Counted from the stretch's first letter, positions 9,274 to 17,571 are shown. The stretch: DNA of 64,000 nucleotides from Brucella daejeonensis (GCF_014199265.1 NZ_JACIJG010000017.1:1-64000), one strand, 5' to 3'. Translations and numbers: made by a program. Notes: generated from the letters alone by a model not told the origin.

Positions 9274-9492
9274 TTACCTGTCGGGAAAGGCGCGCATCAG
9301 CGCTTCGAGCGATTGTCGCGAGGGCGCATTGAAGACCGGAACGACGGGGCCGAGCGCGGCGCTGAGTTCACGCGGCGTCATCGACCAGAATACCTGCGGA
9401 GACAGCCGCAGCAGACCGAATCCCATCCGCATCGCCTCACCCCAGGGAAAAGGTGGCGGCGGCGGAGAATTCGATTCAACTGCGGCATTCAA
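9274..9492 (-). CDS. GTA phage tail assembly chaperone (gp10.1-like)
   Basis: A 72-residue protein with the family core FPWGEAMRMGFGLLRLSPQVFWSMTPREL, typical of the short TIGR02216/rcc01693 tail chaperones encoded just before the tape measure. It overlaps the gp10-like gene by 4 bp. Its position between gp10-like and tape-measure genes is the usual one for chaperones that coat the tape measure during assembly. Confidence 0.85.
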   Translation of the reverse strand: MNAAVESNSPPPPPFPWGEAMRMGFGLLRLSPQVFWSMTPRELSAALGPVVPVFNAPSRQSLEALMRAFPDR

Positions 9493-9827
9493 GGGTTTGG
9501 TGTGGAATCCTTATCAGGCGATCCGAAAGTAACCGTCAGCAGCGCGGCGACGATACGGGCAAAGCCCGCCGCTCCGCCCTCGGCGCGCATGTCGGCCACA
9601 TCCTCCTCGCTGACCGAATGACCGCCGCCGCGAAGCCCCGCACAGATGATGCGCTGCATGTCGCGGGCCGATAGCCGCCCGCTGGAGAAGCGCGCCGTGA
9701 GATCGGATAGATTATCGACTTCGAACGCCGATTCCAGTTCCGCCAGAGCGCCCAGCGTCAGGCAGAGCGTCCAGTCGCGACCGTCGAGACGGGCCGCGAT
9801 TTCGCCGCGATGGCGATTGACCATCAC
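9489..9827 (-). CDS. GTA gp10-like tail assembly protein
   Basis: A 112-residue protein that begins MMVNRHRGEIAARLDGRDWTL and contains LTLGALAELESAF, the hallmark of the GTA gp10/DUF3356 tail chaperone family. It is part of the run of 4-bp overlaps (9824-9827 upstream and 9489-9492 downstream). It probably works with the next small gene in tail assembly. Confidence 0.88.
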   Translation of the reverse strand: MMVNRHRGEIAARLDGRDWTLCLTLGALAELESAFEVDNLSDLTARFSSGRLSARDMQRIICAGLRGGGHSVSEEDVADMRAEGGAAGFARIVAALLTVTFGSPDKDSTPNP

Positions 9828-10237
9828 AGCGCCTCGCTGAATGTGATGAGGCTTGCCGATTCCAGCGCAATCTCGAAAGTCACCTCGGCATCGTGATTGC
9901 CGCCATATTCCAGAGCGGTGATCTGGAACGGGCCGCTGATCGTGCCGAAATCCGGCAGGACGATCTGCCAGTCGCGGATCTCTCCCTCGAAGAATATCCG
10001 GCGGATCAGCGCGTCGGACGCCGCGTCCTTGAAAATGCCCGAACCGCTGACCGATGCCCGCTGGACACCGCTGCCCGCCAGCAATTGCCGCCAGCGCCCG
10101 GCGGCATCGGCATCCGTGACATCCACGGTTTCGGCGTTGAAGGCGACGCGCTTGGTGCGAAGACCCGCGCAGGTTTCAAACATGCCGTCGTCGCCCGCCG
10201 TCTTGAGCAGGATATCCTTGCCCCTCTGTGCTGCCAT
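9824..10237 (-). CDS. GTA major tail tube protein (gp9-like, TP901-1 family)
   Basis: A 137-residue tail tube subunit. The start MAAQRGKDILLKTAGDDG is chosen because AAGGAAATCACA precedes the ATG at 10237; an upstream frame start would add a non-conserved peptide. The family pattern is seen (FETCAGLRTKRVAFNAETVDVTD, then GVQRASVSGSGIFKD). It is the first gene after a 127-bp gap containing a palindromic repeat, so the tail genes may be set apart from the head genes. Confidence 0.9.
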   Translation of the reverse strand: MAAQRGKDILLKTAGDDGMFETCAGLRTKRVAFNAETVDVTDADAAGRWRQLLAGSGVQRASVSGSGIFKDAASDALIRRIFFEGEIRDWQIVLPDFGTISGPFQITALEYGGNHDAEVTFEIALESASLITFSEAL

Positions 10238-10364
10238 TGTGATTTCCTTGTTTTCCAGGTGTTTAGAGCACAATCCGACCGGAGTGAAACGAGGATCGAT
10301 AAGATTATGCTTGAAATAGAAAGCGTTAGAGCGCCGATCTGATTCAATCAGATCGAAACGCGCT
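10238..10364. other. gap inside the GTA cluster between gp8-like and gp9-like genes
   Basis: About 127 bp between two genes of an otherwise overlapping operon. It holds a TTAGAGCA end near 10263, an unmatched middle and the palindrome at 10326-10368. No open frame of note. It may be a repeat insertion, and it could also carry an internal start or processing site for tail transcripts. Confidence 0.6.
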
Positions 10365-10368
10365 CTAA
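10326..10368. repeat. TTAGAGCG-bounded extragenic palindrome within the GTA cluster
   Basis: TTAGAGCG at 10326-10333 pairs with CGCTCTAA at 10361-10368, and the centre is a nested palindrome (GATCTGATT C AATCAGATC). On the minus strand the element begins with the TAG stop codon of the gp8-like gene. Related palindromes lie at 44136-44177, 34001-34042 and 63045-63086. Confidence 0.85.
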
Positions 10369-10775
10369 CCGACCGGCTCCGTCACGGCGCGGTAACGCAT
10401 GGTGCCGAGATAGCTGCCAAGGCCATCCGTATTGCGTGCGAGAACCTCGGTCAGCATCAGGTTCACCAGCCTGTGGCCGTTGACCTCAACCGGCATTCCA
10501 TCGAGCCGCGTCGCAATCTTCGCGGCAATGTCGAGCACGCGCTTGCGCCCGCTTTCGCGCGCCCAGATCAATATGTTGAGAAAATGCTCGCCGCCCGCCT
10601 CCGTCGATGTATTCCAGTCGCGGGTGGCCGTTTCACCGAGCGTTACGCAGGGGAAAGGCCCCTTGGGCGGAACATGATCGTAAATGTGCTCGCCGCCAAT
10701 CGATTCAATGAGTTCGTCGTCATTCTTCAGGGCCTCAAACAGTGCCCTCTGCAATGCTGCCGCGCCGTTCTTCAT
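10365..10775 (-). CDS. GTA tail terminator-type protein, DUF3168 (gp8-like)
   Basis: A 136-residue DUF3168 protein (MKNGAAALQRALFEALKNDDEL; DHVPPKGPFPCVTLGE; TEAGGEHFLNILIWARESGR). ATG at 10775 is preferred because GGCGGAGACAGG precedes it and the protein then begins like family members; a GTG at 10817 would add 14 residues. The TAG stop is part of the palindrome at 10326-10368. In the R. capsulatus GTA, gp8 sits at the head-tail junction or tail terminus. Confidence 0.88.
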   Translation of the reverse strand: MKNGAAALQRALFEALKNDDELIESIGGEHIYDHVPPKGPFPCVTLGETATRDWNTSTEAGGEHFLNILIWARESGRKRVLDIAAKIATRLDGMPVEVNGHRLVNLMLTEVLARNTDGLGSYLGTMRYRAVTEPVG

Positions 10776-10926
10776 GCCTGTCTCCGCCTGCTCCACCGGT
10801 CTGGTAAATGTCGCCACCCCTCGATGACGGCATGGGTTGAACCGCGACGGTTTCGCCGGCCGACAACGCTTTCCAGCGCAGCGCGCGGACGAGACCGTCG
10901 AATGTAACCTGCATTGAAAGCTTCAC
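10735..10926 (-). CDS. short unassigned frame, possible remnant of a head-tail gene
   Basis: A 63-codon frame whose GTG overlaps the TGA stop of the gp7-like gene (GTGA), the arrangement used throughout this operon. The N-terminus (MKLSMQVTFDGLVRALRWKAL) resembles the start of HK97-gp10-type head-tail proteins, which are usually twice as long. The rest loses any family look and runs 41 bp into the gp8-like gene. It could be a real small protein, a decayed gene or a leader that couples gp7 to gp8 translation. Confidence 0.35.
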   Translation of the reverse strand: MKLSMQVTFDGLVRALRWKALSAGETVAVQPMPSSRGGDIYQTGGAGGDRHEERRGSIAEGTV

Positions 10927-11261
10927 CGTCCCTGCTCCGTCGCCAGACAGATGAGGTAGCGCCCGCTCTCGTCCGGGTCGTGGACGGAGCGCAGCGAGAA
11001 GATGCGCCCGCCCTTGCGCAGTCGCATGGCCGACGACAGATCGGGGCGAAACCGCAGCAGAATGCGATGCGTCACTTCAGGCCGCGGCCGGGCGCCGAAA
11101 TCCTTCTGCGAGGTCGAAACCGGCTCGATCCGTCCCCAGACCATGCCGATCTCGTCCCAGCTCTCGTCATAACCGCCCATGCCGTCGGCAATCGGCTGCA
11201 TCGCTTCCAGCGCCAGCTCGGATGTGAGTTGGCCCGGATCGATGAAGAGGACATTGTTCAT
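10923..11261 (-). CDS. GTA head closure / head-tail adaptor (gp7-like)
   Basis: A 112-residue head closure protein. Typical features are the short N-terminus and the SPP1 gp16/HK97-like beta pattern (WDEIGMVWGRIEPVS, ARPRPEVTHRILLRFRPDLSSAMRL, GRIFSLRSVHDPDESGRYLICLATE). Its ATG overlaps the gp6-like stop by 4 bp. It connects the portal/adaptor ring to the tail. Confidence 0.88.
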   Translation of the reverse strand: MNNVLFIDPGQLTSELALEAMQPIADGMGGYDESWDEIGMVWGRIEPVSTSQKDFGARPRPEVTHRILLRFRPDLSSAMRLRKGGRIFSLRSVHDPDESGRYLICLATEQGR

Positions 11262-11824
11262 AGCGATACCCGCCGCCAGCTATCGATCATCTGGGCGATG
11301 ACGGGCGGAAAGCTGCGCGGTGCGGAGGCCGCATCGACACCGGCGCGCGATTCGTAAAGATGCGCGGTAAGCGTCAGGACCGCCTGTTTCAGGGCATCCG
11401 GCACCTCGACGCCGCTTTCACCGAAACCGGCCACGAAATCGACTTCAAGACCGACGAATTCCGACGCATCGGGATATTGCGCCATATAGAGCCGCTGAGG
11501 CCTGCGCCCGTGATGCAGGATGAACTCTTCCGGCGAAAAACTGATCGCGGTTCCGTCCGGCCTGTAGGCCACGACGGTCGTCACCATCTTTACGGGATAT
11601 TTGAACAAGGCGAGACGCCCGGAGCGCGGCCAGCGATCCACACGCAGCCGCCACGTCTGGTCGATCAGGGACAGACCTGTTTCGGATTCGATGATTTCAC
11701 GGGCGGCCGCGATCAGACGGCGCAGGATATCATCCTCGCTATCGGTGGAAATTCGCAGGAATGCGCGTGCATCCGCAACCGTCACCGGCTCCAGCACCGG
11801 CGGCGTGACAAGAAACATTGTCAT
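11258..11824 (-). CDS. GTA head-tail connector / adaptor (gp6-like)
   Basis: A 188-residue connector protein. It has the gp6 family opening (FLVTPPVLEPVTVADARAFLRI), the charged turn (STDSEDDILRRLIAAAREIIESETG) and the closing helix (PDALKQAVLTLTAHLYESRAG). It is the first gene after the major capsid in transcription order but is separated from it by 155 bp that include a strong hairpin. Confidence 0.9.
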   Translation of the reverse strand: MTMFLVTPPVLEPVTVADARAFLRISTDSEDDILRRLIAAAREIIESETGLSLIDQTWRLRVDRWPRSGRLALFKYPVKMVTTVVAYRPDGTAISFSPEEFILHHGRRPQRLYMAQYPDASEFVGLEVDFVAGFGESGVEVPDALKQAVLTLTAHLYESRAGVDAASAPRSFPPVIAQMIDSWRRVSL

Positions 11825-11908
11825 ATGTTTTCCCCTAGATTCTAACTTTCAAATCAGTCAGTCGAATAAGAACCTCTCCCGGAGATTCACCTGCTTGCGG
11901 GCAGGAAA

Positions 11909-11932
11909 CTACCTGCCAAAACCGGCAGGTAG
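11909..11932. promoter_or_regulatory. hairpin between capsid and gp6-like genes
   Basis: A perfect 9-bp stem (CTACCTGCC / GGCAGGTAG) with a 6-nt loop lies in the only long gap of the head module. On the minus strand it comes 48 nt after the capsid stop and is followed by only a short T run and a second weaker stem (CCTGC / GCAGG). It could be a weak terminator or RNA processing site that lets more capsid than connector mRNA be made. That role is inferred. Confidence 0.6.
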
Positions 11933-11979
11933 CCCCGAAATCCACTGCAAAAACTGACAGTTTCAAACCGCATGTTCCA

Positions 11980-13251
11980 TCAGGCGGAAAATTTCAGGAG
12001 CTTGATTGCTTCAAAGTCCTGCACGCCGCCGCCCACGCGCTTGGTGGTATAGAAGAGCACGTAGGGCTTGGCGGAATATGGATCGCGCAATACGCGGACG
12101 CCGATACGGTCGACCACCAGATAGCCGCGTCCGAAATCGCCGAAGGCGATTGCCGGGCTGTCGGCGACGATATCCGGCATATGTTCGGCCTCGACCAGAC
12201 CGAACCCCATCAGGGAAGCCTTCTCGCCAACGGCGGAGGGCGGCTGCCAGAGATAGTTGCCGTCATTGTCCTTGAGCTTGCGCAGCACGCTCTGCGTCTT
12301 GCGGTTCATGACGAAGTTGGCGTTCTGGCGATAGCCGGCGCGAAGGCCGTAGATCAGCTCAATGAGCTTGTCCGACGGGTCCTCCTCCGGCAGGGCGCCC
12401 GCCACACCGGTCGCGATGTGGCCGATCTTGCCCCAGGTCCAGGCATCGTCCGCGACGCTTTCGTAATCGAGAAAACCGCGCGGCTTGTTGACGCCATCGC
12501 CATTGACGAAGGCATCGCCTTCCTGTTCCGCGAAGGCCGTTTCCACTTCGTCGGCAATCCACTGCTCGACATTGACCGCCGCATCGTCGAGAAGCGACGC
12601 GGTCGCGGCGGGCATGGCGTAGATCTCCATGGTCGGGAACTGCAATTCGGCCAGCTTGGCGGAAGCCGTCTGCGGACGTTCATCGGTTTCGCCGACCCAG
12701 CCGGTCGCCGGACCGCTGACCGAAAACGGCTTTTTGAGAACCGCGCCCGAGACCTGACGCACACCGGAAATCCCCCGGACCGGAGACAGGACCGCAAGCC
12801 TGCGGCCAATTTCCGCTTCCAGCTCGGAAGGCACCAGATAACCGCCGTCCGGGCCGGAAGCGTAGGAATGCGCCTTCTGCTCGATTCCGCGCAGCGCCTG
12901 TTCGTCGCCACGGCGCAAATAGCCGTCGAAAGCCTGCTTGTGCTCGACATCGGCAAGCGGCGCCACACCGCCCAGCGGCGGGCGCGACTGCTTCAGGACA
13001 TACTGGTCGAGCGCCGCCTTCTGTTCGTCGAGCGCGTGGTTGATACGCTCCACCTTGTCGCGCAGCAGCACATCGGCATCGACGCCCTTCTCGACCTTTT
13101 TCAAGCGCTCGTCATTGGCCTCGCGAAAAGCCGAAAATGCGGTCATGAAATCGTCGAAGGCCTCGGAGACATCGCCGTCATTATGGGCAAGCGCCTTCGT
13201 TTCCGCGCTCTTGGTTTCGAGCGCGATTGCATGGGTTTTTTCCATGTTCAT
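11980..13251 (-). CDS. GTA major capsid protein, HK97 family (gp5-like)
   Basis: A 423-residue HK97-fold capsid protein. The N-terminal third is charged and helical (residues about 20-100, with VDADVLLRDKVERINHALDEQKAALDQ), the scaffold-like delta domain that the protease removes. The shell domain begins near 125 (SYASGPDGGYLVPSELEAEIGRRL). It also has VGETDERPQT, IYAMPAATASLLDDA and the C-terminal FGDFGRGYLVVDRIGVRVLRDPYS, and it ends DFEAIKLLKFSA. It is 15 bp after the protease gene. Confidence 0.95.
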   Translation of the reverse strand: MNMEKTHAIALETKSAETKALAHNDGDVSEAFDDFMTAFSAFREANDERLKKVEKGVDADVLLRDKVERINHALDEQKAALDQYVLKQSRPPLGGVAPLADVEHKQAFDGYLRRGDEQALRGIEQKAHSYASGPDGGYLVPSELEAEIGRRLAVLSPVRGISGVRQVSGAVLKKPFSVSGPATGWVGETDERPQTASAKLAELQFPTMEIYAMPAATASLLDDAAVNVEQWIADEVETAFAEQEGDAFVNGDGVNKPRGFLDYESVADDAWTWGKIGHIATGVAGALPEEDPSDKLIELIYGLRAGYRQNANFVMNRKTQSVLRKLKDNDGNYLWQPPSAVGEKASLMGFGLVEAEHMPDIVADSPAIAFGDFGRGYLVVDRIGVRVLRDPYSAKPYVLFYTTKRVGGGVQDFEAIKLLKFSA

Positions 13252-13266
13252 CCTGTGATTTGTGTT

Positions 13267-13941
13267 TCAGATCATTGTTCTGGCAGCGTCGCGCATACGC
13301 TGCGCGAGGCTCGTTTCGTCCGGCAGAAGAGCGTCCCGCCCCTGCCTGTTCCAGCCACGGGCCAATGCCGCGAAGCCCTTCGCTATCACGGTTTTCGCCG
13401 CAGCCCTGCTCAGCCCCGCATCCCGCGTGAGCCAGCGTTCGAATTCGCGTATTGTCGGCAGACCCGCCTTGACGCTGCTGACGCGCGCCTCAGGCAGCAT
13501 CGGAAAGGTGACGATCGAGATTTCCCAGAGGTCGGCTTCCACGATATGACGCAGTCCCGTGCGCGCATCCTTGCGCGCCCTGACGGTGCGAAAGCCGATG
13601 GACAGGCCATCCAGCCCGCCGCTGCGCATCAGTTCCAGCGCATCGCGCGCCCGCGCAACGCCCTTGGCAAGCCTGCCCTCCACATAAAGACCGCGCGCAT
13701 CCTCGCGGATCGCGGTCCACACGCCGATCGGTTCGGCGGCATCGTGCTGCCACAACATGCGCACGCCCGACGCGCGCCGCCTGCCGAGAGAACGGGCGAA
13801 AGCGCCCCGTTCGATCACGTCATTGCCAAGGTCCGGCATCCCGAAGACGCTGGCATAGCCGGAAAAGCTGCCGTCCAGCTCCACGTCCTCGATGGCGAGA
13901 GCTGCCCGTTTGGTTTCCAGCCGCAGATCAGATTTCGCCAT
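13267..13941 (-). CDS. GTA prohead protease, HK97 family (gp4-like)
   Basis: A 224-residue capsid maturation protease that should trim the capsid N-terminus during assembly. The S78-type core is seen: GYASVFGMPDLGNDVIERGAF, the catalytic His in RMLWQHD (His67) and the Ser in GLSIGFRT (Ser114). The C-terminal quarter (residues about 160-224) is arginine/alanine-rich. It overlaps the DUF6107 gene by 14 bp. Confidence 0.93.
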   Translation of the reverse strand: MAKSDLRLETKRAALAIEDVELDGSFSGYASVFGMPDLGNDVIERGAFARSLGRRRASGVRMLWQHDAAEPIGVWTAIREDARGLYVEGRLAKGVARARDALELMRSGGLDGLSIGFRTVRARKDARTGLRHIVEADLWEISIVTFPMLPEARVSSVKAGLPTIREFERWLTRDAGLSRAAAKTVIAKGFAALARGWNRQGRDALLPDETSLAQRMRDAARTMI

Positions 13942-14305
13942 TGCGGCCCCTTTCAGCTGGCAGGATTCCGGGTATGGGCGCCTGTTTCAGCCGCTCGGCA
14001 AAGCGCCTGAACACGCCAAGCGCCGACCAGGCGGCGAGGCTTGCGGCGGCTGATCCCATCAGCATCAGTTCAGCCCTGCCAAGAAGGCCGTCCAGCGCCA
14101 GCGCCTCGGCAATCTTCACGCCCGCGGCCCCGCCGAAAACCATGCCGCAAATGATGCCGACGGCAAAGCGGATCGCCGCCTCGCGCCTGCCATGCGGCAG
14201 CATATAGGCGAGCGACACCGCCGATCCCGCCACCGCGCCCGCCATCTTGGCGAACCATATCCAGGCGGGCCCGGAGGCAAGGACAGTATCGTTGAGGTCG
14301 GTCAT
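13928..14305 (-). CDS. DUF6107-like membrane protein in the GTA head module
   Basis: A 125-residue protein with several hydrophobic segments (about residues 18-36, 46-66 and 78-97) and a basic tail. It resembles the DUF6107 proteins found between portal and protease genes of rhizobial GTA-like clusters. Its ATG overlaps the portal stop by 4 bp. The function is unknown. Confidence 0.8.
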   Translation of the reverse strand: MTDLNDTVLASGPAWIWFAKMAGAVAGSAVSLAYMLPHGRREAAIRFAVGIICGMVFGGAAGVKIAEALALDGLLGRAELMLMGSAAASLAAWSALGVFRRFAERLKQAPIPGILPAERGRNGEI

Positions 14306-15519
14306 ATCGGTCTCCTTCTCGAATGCGGAGCTGAATGCGGCTGGTAGCCGACCGCATCGCGTTTTTCCTCATCGGTCAGAAACGGCGCATCGGAAACGCG
14401 CCGCCACAGCGATTCCCGCTCCGCCGACAGCCCTTCGATACGGTCGATATCGTGATCGAGTTGCAGGTCATCGCCAAAGCGCGGGCCAAGCCAGCCGCTG
14501 AGCGCCTTGGCCGTGCGACCGATCAGCGGCAGCACCGTCAGCCGGTAAAAGGCGCGGTTGGCTTCCGCATAATTGGCGTAGGTGTTGTCGCCCGGAATAC
14601 CGAGCAGCATGGGCGGCACACCGAAAGCCAGCGCGATGTCGCGCGCCGCGCCATTCCTGGCTTCGATGAAATCCATGTCCTGCGGGCTGTAGCCCATCGC
14701 CTTCCAGTCGAGACCGCCCTCCAGGAGAAGCGGGCGTCCGGCCCCGGATGCGCCCGTATAGCCATCTTCCAGTTCCTCCTTGAGACGCTCGAACTGTTCT
14801 TCCGTCAGGTTGCCGCCGTCTTTCGGCGCATAGACCAGCGCACCAGAAGGGCGGGCAGAATTATCGAGCAGCGCCTTGTTCCAGGCGCCCGCCGCATTGT
14901 GGAGGTCGAGCGCCATCAGGGCCGCTTCCAGCGGTGGAAAACCGTAGTGATCATCCAGCGGGTGAAACAGCTTGAGCTGCAATGCGCTGGCAGCAGGGCT
15001 TCCGATCGAAAGACGTCGGCTCGTGCCGCCCGAACGATAGTTGAGCGCCAGCGGCCAGCCTTCGGCATCGGTCTCGACGCTTACACGCTCCGGGCGCAGC
15101 AGATGCAGCTCCATGCCGCCGCTCGGCAAATCGACACGTTCCACATAGGCATTGCCGGAAATCAGCAAATGGCCATAAAGCCGCTCGAAGAATGTCGCCC
15201 CGTCCAGGCCGCCCTGCGGCCGGGCGATCAGATCGAGAAGCGGATGCGTCTCATGTTCGGTCGCGCCCTCATAAAGCAGCCATGGTATGCTGCTCGCCGC
15301 ATCGGCGATCATCCGCACACAGCGATGCGCGACCGGATTGCGCATGAAGCCTTCACGCGCCAGCGACGTATAATCCCGCGCAATCCACGACGCGCCGCGC
15401 TCCATATGCAATGCGACAAAACCGTTCGCCATTTTCGTCTGACGCGAGGCGTCGGACTTCGTGGCTGATACGGGCGCGTTTCGTCGCCCCGGCCATTTTC
15501 GGACCCAGTTCCATGCCAT
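14302..15519 (-). CDS. GTA portal protein (gp3-like)
   Basis: A 405-residue portal subunit, the dodecameric gate for DNA packaging. Family motifs: GFMRNPVAHRCVRMIADAASSIPW, the domain around GHLLISGNAYVERV, and the C-terminal FGVPPMLLGIPGDNTYANYAEANRAFYR that marks HK97-type portals. It lies 28 bp after the large terminase gene. It ends in a basic tail. Confidence 0.95.
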   Translation of the reverse strand: MAWNWVRKWPGRRNAPVSATKSDASRQTKMANGFVALHMERGASWIARDYTSLAREGFMRNPVAHRCVRMIADAASSIPWLLYEGATEHETHPLLDLIARPQGGLDGATFFERLYGHLLISGNAYVERVDLPSGGMELHLLRPERVSVETDAEGWPLALNYRSGGTSRRLSIGSPAASALQLKLFHPLDDHYGFPPLEAALMALDLHNAAGAWNKALLDNSARPSGALVYAPKDGGNLTEEQFERLKEELEDGYTGASGAGRPLLLEGGLDWKAMGYSPQDMDFIEARNGAARDIALAFGVPPMLLGIPGDNTYANYAEANRAFYRLTVLPLIGRTAKALSGWLGPRFGDDLQLDHDIDRIEGLSAERESLWRRVSDAPFLTDEEKRDAVGYQPHSAPHSRRRPI

Positions 15520-15547
15520 TCGATGGCTTCTCCAACGTTATGAAAAT

Positions 15548-16840
15548 TCAGCCAAACCGGCGTATGCGCGGTTTGCGTTCGGTGCCGAGCATCAGTTCGC
15601 TGAGCGCCCAGACAAGCGCGTCGAGCCGGTCCGGCGACCTGCCGCTGGAAAGACCGCCCGGTGCGAAATCGCACATTTCGTCCTCCAGCGCCGGAAACCG
15701 ACCGGCATGGCGGATGCGCCCCTGTTCGTAGAGCGCGGCCACCGGCTCCGCCCGCAGAAATTTGCCCCGCGAAGCGTGGCGCTTGAGCACCGGCACCGCC
15801 GCATCTTCGGCGGCCAGCACCGCCGCCACCATCTCGCCGCCCTGATTGACCTCGGCGACAATCGCGTCGGCCTCATGGGCGTGATAAAGCGCGATGGCCC
15901 TGCGCGCCCATTCATGCGGCTTTGCGGCGCTCATGCTTGCATCGGCCAGAACATGGGCCTGCCCTTCCGCGTCGAGGCCGGCCACGACGATCCCGCAGGC
16001 ATCCGATGCCTTGCCCGACGAAGCGGGCGGGTCGATAGCCACCACGATGCGGACAAGCTCCGGCGTTCCGGTTTCGAAACATTGCTCGACAAGATCGCGC
16101 GTCCAGAGTGCGCCCGCGCGTTCCTCGATCAGTTCGCCGGCCAGTTCCTGCCTGCCAAGCCTCGTGCCCCCGTAACGACCGTTGACCGCTTCCAGGAAGC
16201 CGGTCGCCAGATTGGCGGCGTTTTCCTCCGTCCGCATATGCGTCATCGAAACGGAAACATCCGAGACCAGTGTTTTCAGAAGCGGCACGGCGCGCGGCGT
16301 CGTGGTGACGACCTGCCTCGGAAACGTACCGAGGCGCAGGCCGAATTGCAGCATGTCCCATGTTTCCTGCGGGTTTTTCCATTTCGCCAGTTCATCGCAC
16401 CATGCAGCGTCGAATTGCGGGCCGCGCAGGCTGTCCGGGTCTTCCGAGGAATAGAGCGAAGCCACCGCGCCATTGTCCCACAGGAGCCTGCGGCGCGTCG
16501 CTTCATAGCGCGGGCGCGCCAGCCGCGAGACCGCCAGAATGCCCGACGGTCCGTCCACCATCACCTCGCGCGCATCGCCGAAGGTTTCGCCGACCAGCGC
16601 GATGTGCCCGCATTTCGCCGCCGCGAAAGGCGGCAGGCCGAGCGCCATGCCCGATGTCCATTCTGCCCCTGCCCGCGTCTTGCCGGACCCGCGCCCGCCC
16701 AGAATGAGCCAGACGCGCCAGTCGCCGCCGGGCGGCAATTGCGCATCACGCGCCTGAAGCAGCCATTCCGCCTCCGCTGCCGCAATTTGAGGCGGCGTCA
16801 ATCCGGCCAGCCACGATTTCCCGTGCCCGCCTTTCCGCAA
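15548..16840 (-). CDS. GTA large terminase, packaging ATPase/nuclease (gp2-like)
   Basis: A 430-residue packaging motor. Walker A is GGRGSGKT (residues 48-55), Walker B is in FDAAWCDELAKW (about 150), and RNase H-like nuclease acidic residues occur in IVVAIDPPASSG and later in DAIVAEVNQGG. The first 95 bp overlap the small terminase gene. The overlap is probably real, since the residues before Walker A (LTPPQIAAAEAEWLLQARDAQLPPGGDWRVWL) are typical of GTA terminases. Confidence 0.95.
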   Translation of the reverse strand: MRKGGHGKSWLAGLTPPQIAAAEAEWLLQARDAQLPPGGDWRVWLILGGRGSGKTRAGAEWTSGMALGLPPFAAAKCGHIALVGETFGDAREVMVDGPSGILAVSRLARPRYEATRRRLLWDNGAVASLYSSEDPDSLRGPQFDAAWCDELAKWKNPQETWDMLQFGLRLGTFPRQVVTTTPRAVPLLKTLVSDVSVSMTHMRTEENAANLATGFLEAVNGRYGGTRLGRQELAGELIEERAGALWTRDLVEQCFETGTPELVRIVVAIDPPASSGKASDACGIVVAGLDAEGQAHVLADASMSAAKPHEWARRAIALYHAHEADAIVAEVNQGGEMVAAVLAAEDAAVPVLKRHASRGKFLRAEPVAALYEQGRIRHAGRFPALEDEMCDFAPGGLSSGRSPDRLDALVWALSELMLGTERKPRIRRFG

Positions 16841-17279
16841 GTTCTTCGATTCTCCTGCTTATGCGCTTCAGCGCCTTCCGCGCCTCGCCGACCGTGGTCA
16901 CCATGCCCCCCATGGCGGGGAGACCAGCCACCTTCTCGTCTGAGGCGAGTTCGCCCACCGACTTCACCGCGCGGGCAAGTGCGGTCAGCGCTTCCGCCTT
17001 GCTCTTGTCCGGCAGTTCCTCACCATCCAGCAGCCGCTTCAATTCCGCCTGCAGGCGCTCCAGAACAGCGTTCCGCTCCCGTTTCCGGGTATCGGCCTGT
17101 TCATTCGAATTTGTGAGTTTCAGGCGCTCCAGGCGGTTGAGATACTGGCTGACCGGCAGAGACAGCAGTTCCGCCAGATCGGCGGGATCGATGCCGTGCG
17201 CGGTCTGCAACTGGTGCGCCAGGCGAATACGCGCCTCACTACGCGCCAGCCTGTCGAGAGTTCTAAAATGTGCATCCAC
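16746..17279 (-). CDS. GTA small terminase (gp1-like)
   Basis: A 177-residue helical, charged protein in first position of the cluster. Residues 1-60 look like a DNA-binding helical region (IDPADLAELLSLPVSQYLNRLERLK), and 55-160 are coiled-coil-like. In R. capsulatus gp1 is the TerS that works with gp2. The start is a GTG at 17279 and no ATG is available. It reads into the large terminase gene by 95 bp, so the two are probably coupled. Confidence 0.85.
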   Translation of the reverse strand: MDAHFRTLDRLARSEARIRLAHQLQTAHGIDPADLAELLSLPVSQYLNRLERLKLTNSNEQADTRKRERNAVLERLQAELKRLLDGEELPDKSKAEALTALARAVKSVGELASDEKVAGLPAMGGMVTTVGEARKALKRISRRIEELAERRAREIVAGRIDAASNCGSGGGMAASGA

Positions 17280-17571
17280 AATCTTGCAATCGCTCTATCT
17301 GCCTTTTTTAAAAAAATGCCCGGAGAGCCGATCCGTCCGCTTTCCGCACCTGACTGTCGTGTGTCTTGTGTGTCCGGGCCGGTTTCGGTCGCAATTCTTC
17401 GACTGTACGGAAAACCTAACAAAGCACCGTTACGCAGTCAAGGATTTTTTTCCTATAAAAGATTATTTTCCTTCTACGTAAGGCTCCAGCGCTTTAACCA
17501 TTTCAGATGAGGTGTGGCTTATTTATCTGCTATGATGAAAATACAAAGTCCGCCTGTCTGCGAAACCAACC
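17280..17571. promoter_or_regulatory. divergent control region between GTA cluster and PBP gene
   Basis: The 292-bp gap separates the first GTA gene (minus strand) from the penicillin-binding protein gene (plus strand), so it should hold both promoters. It is AT-rich at 17430-17480. TTAACCAT at 17494-17501 matches the 8-bp CtrA half-site known from Caulobacter and relatives. CtrA is required for GTA expression in R. capsulatus, so the match is suggestive. No second half-site was seen. Confidence 0.45.

Noticed and set aside
12181-14010. A 609-codon plus-strand frame across capsid and protease genes
   Set aside because: Antisense shadow; crosses the boundary of two real genes.
2745-17279. An inducible complete prophage
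   Set aside because: No integrase, replication, repressor or lysis genes; order and content fit a GTA-like cluster.
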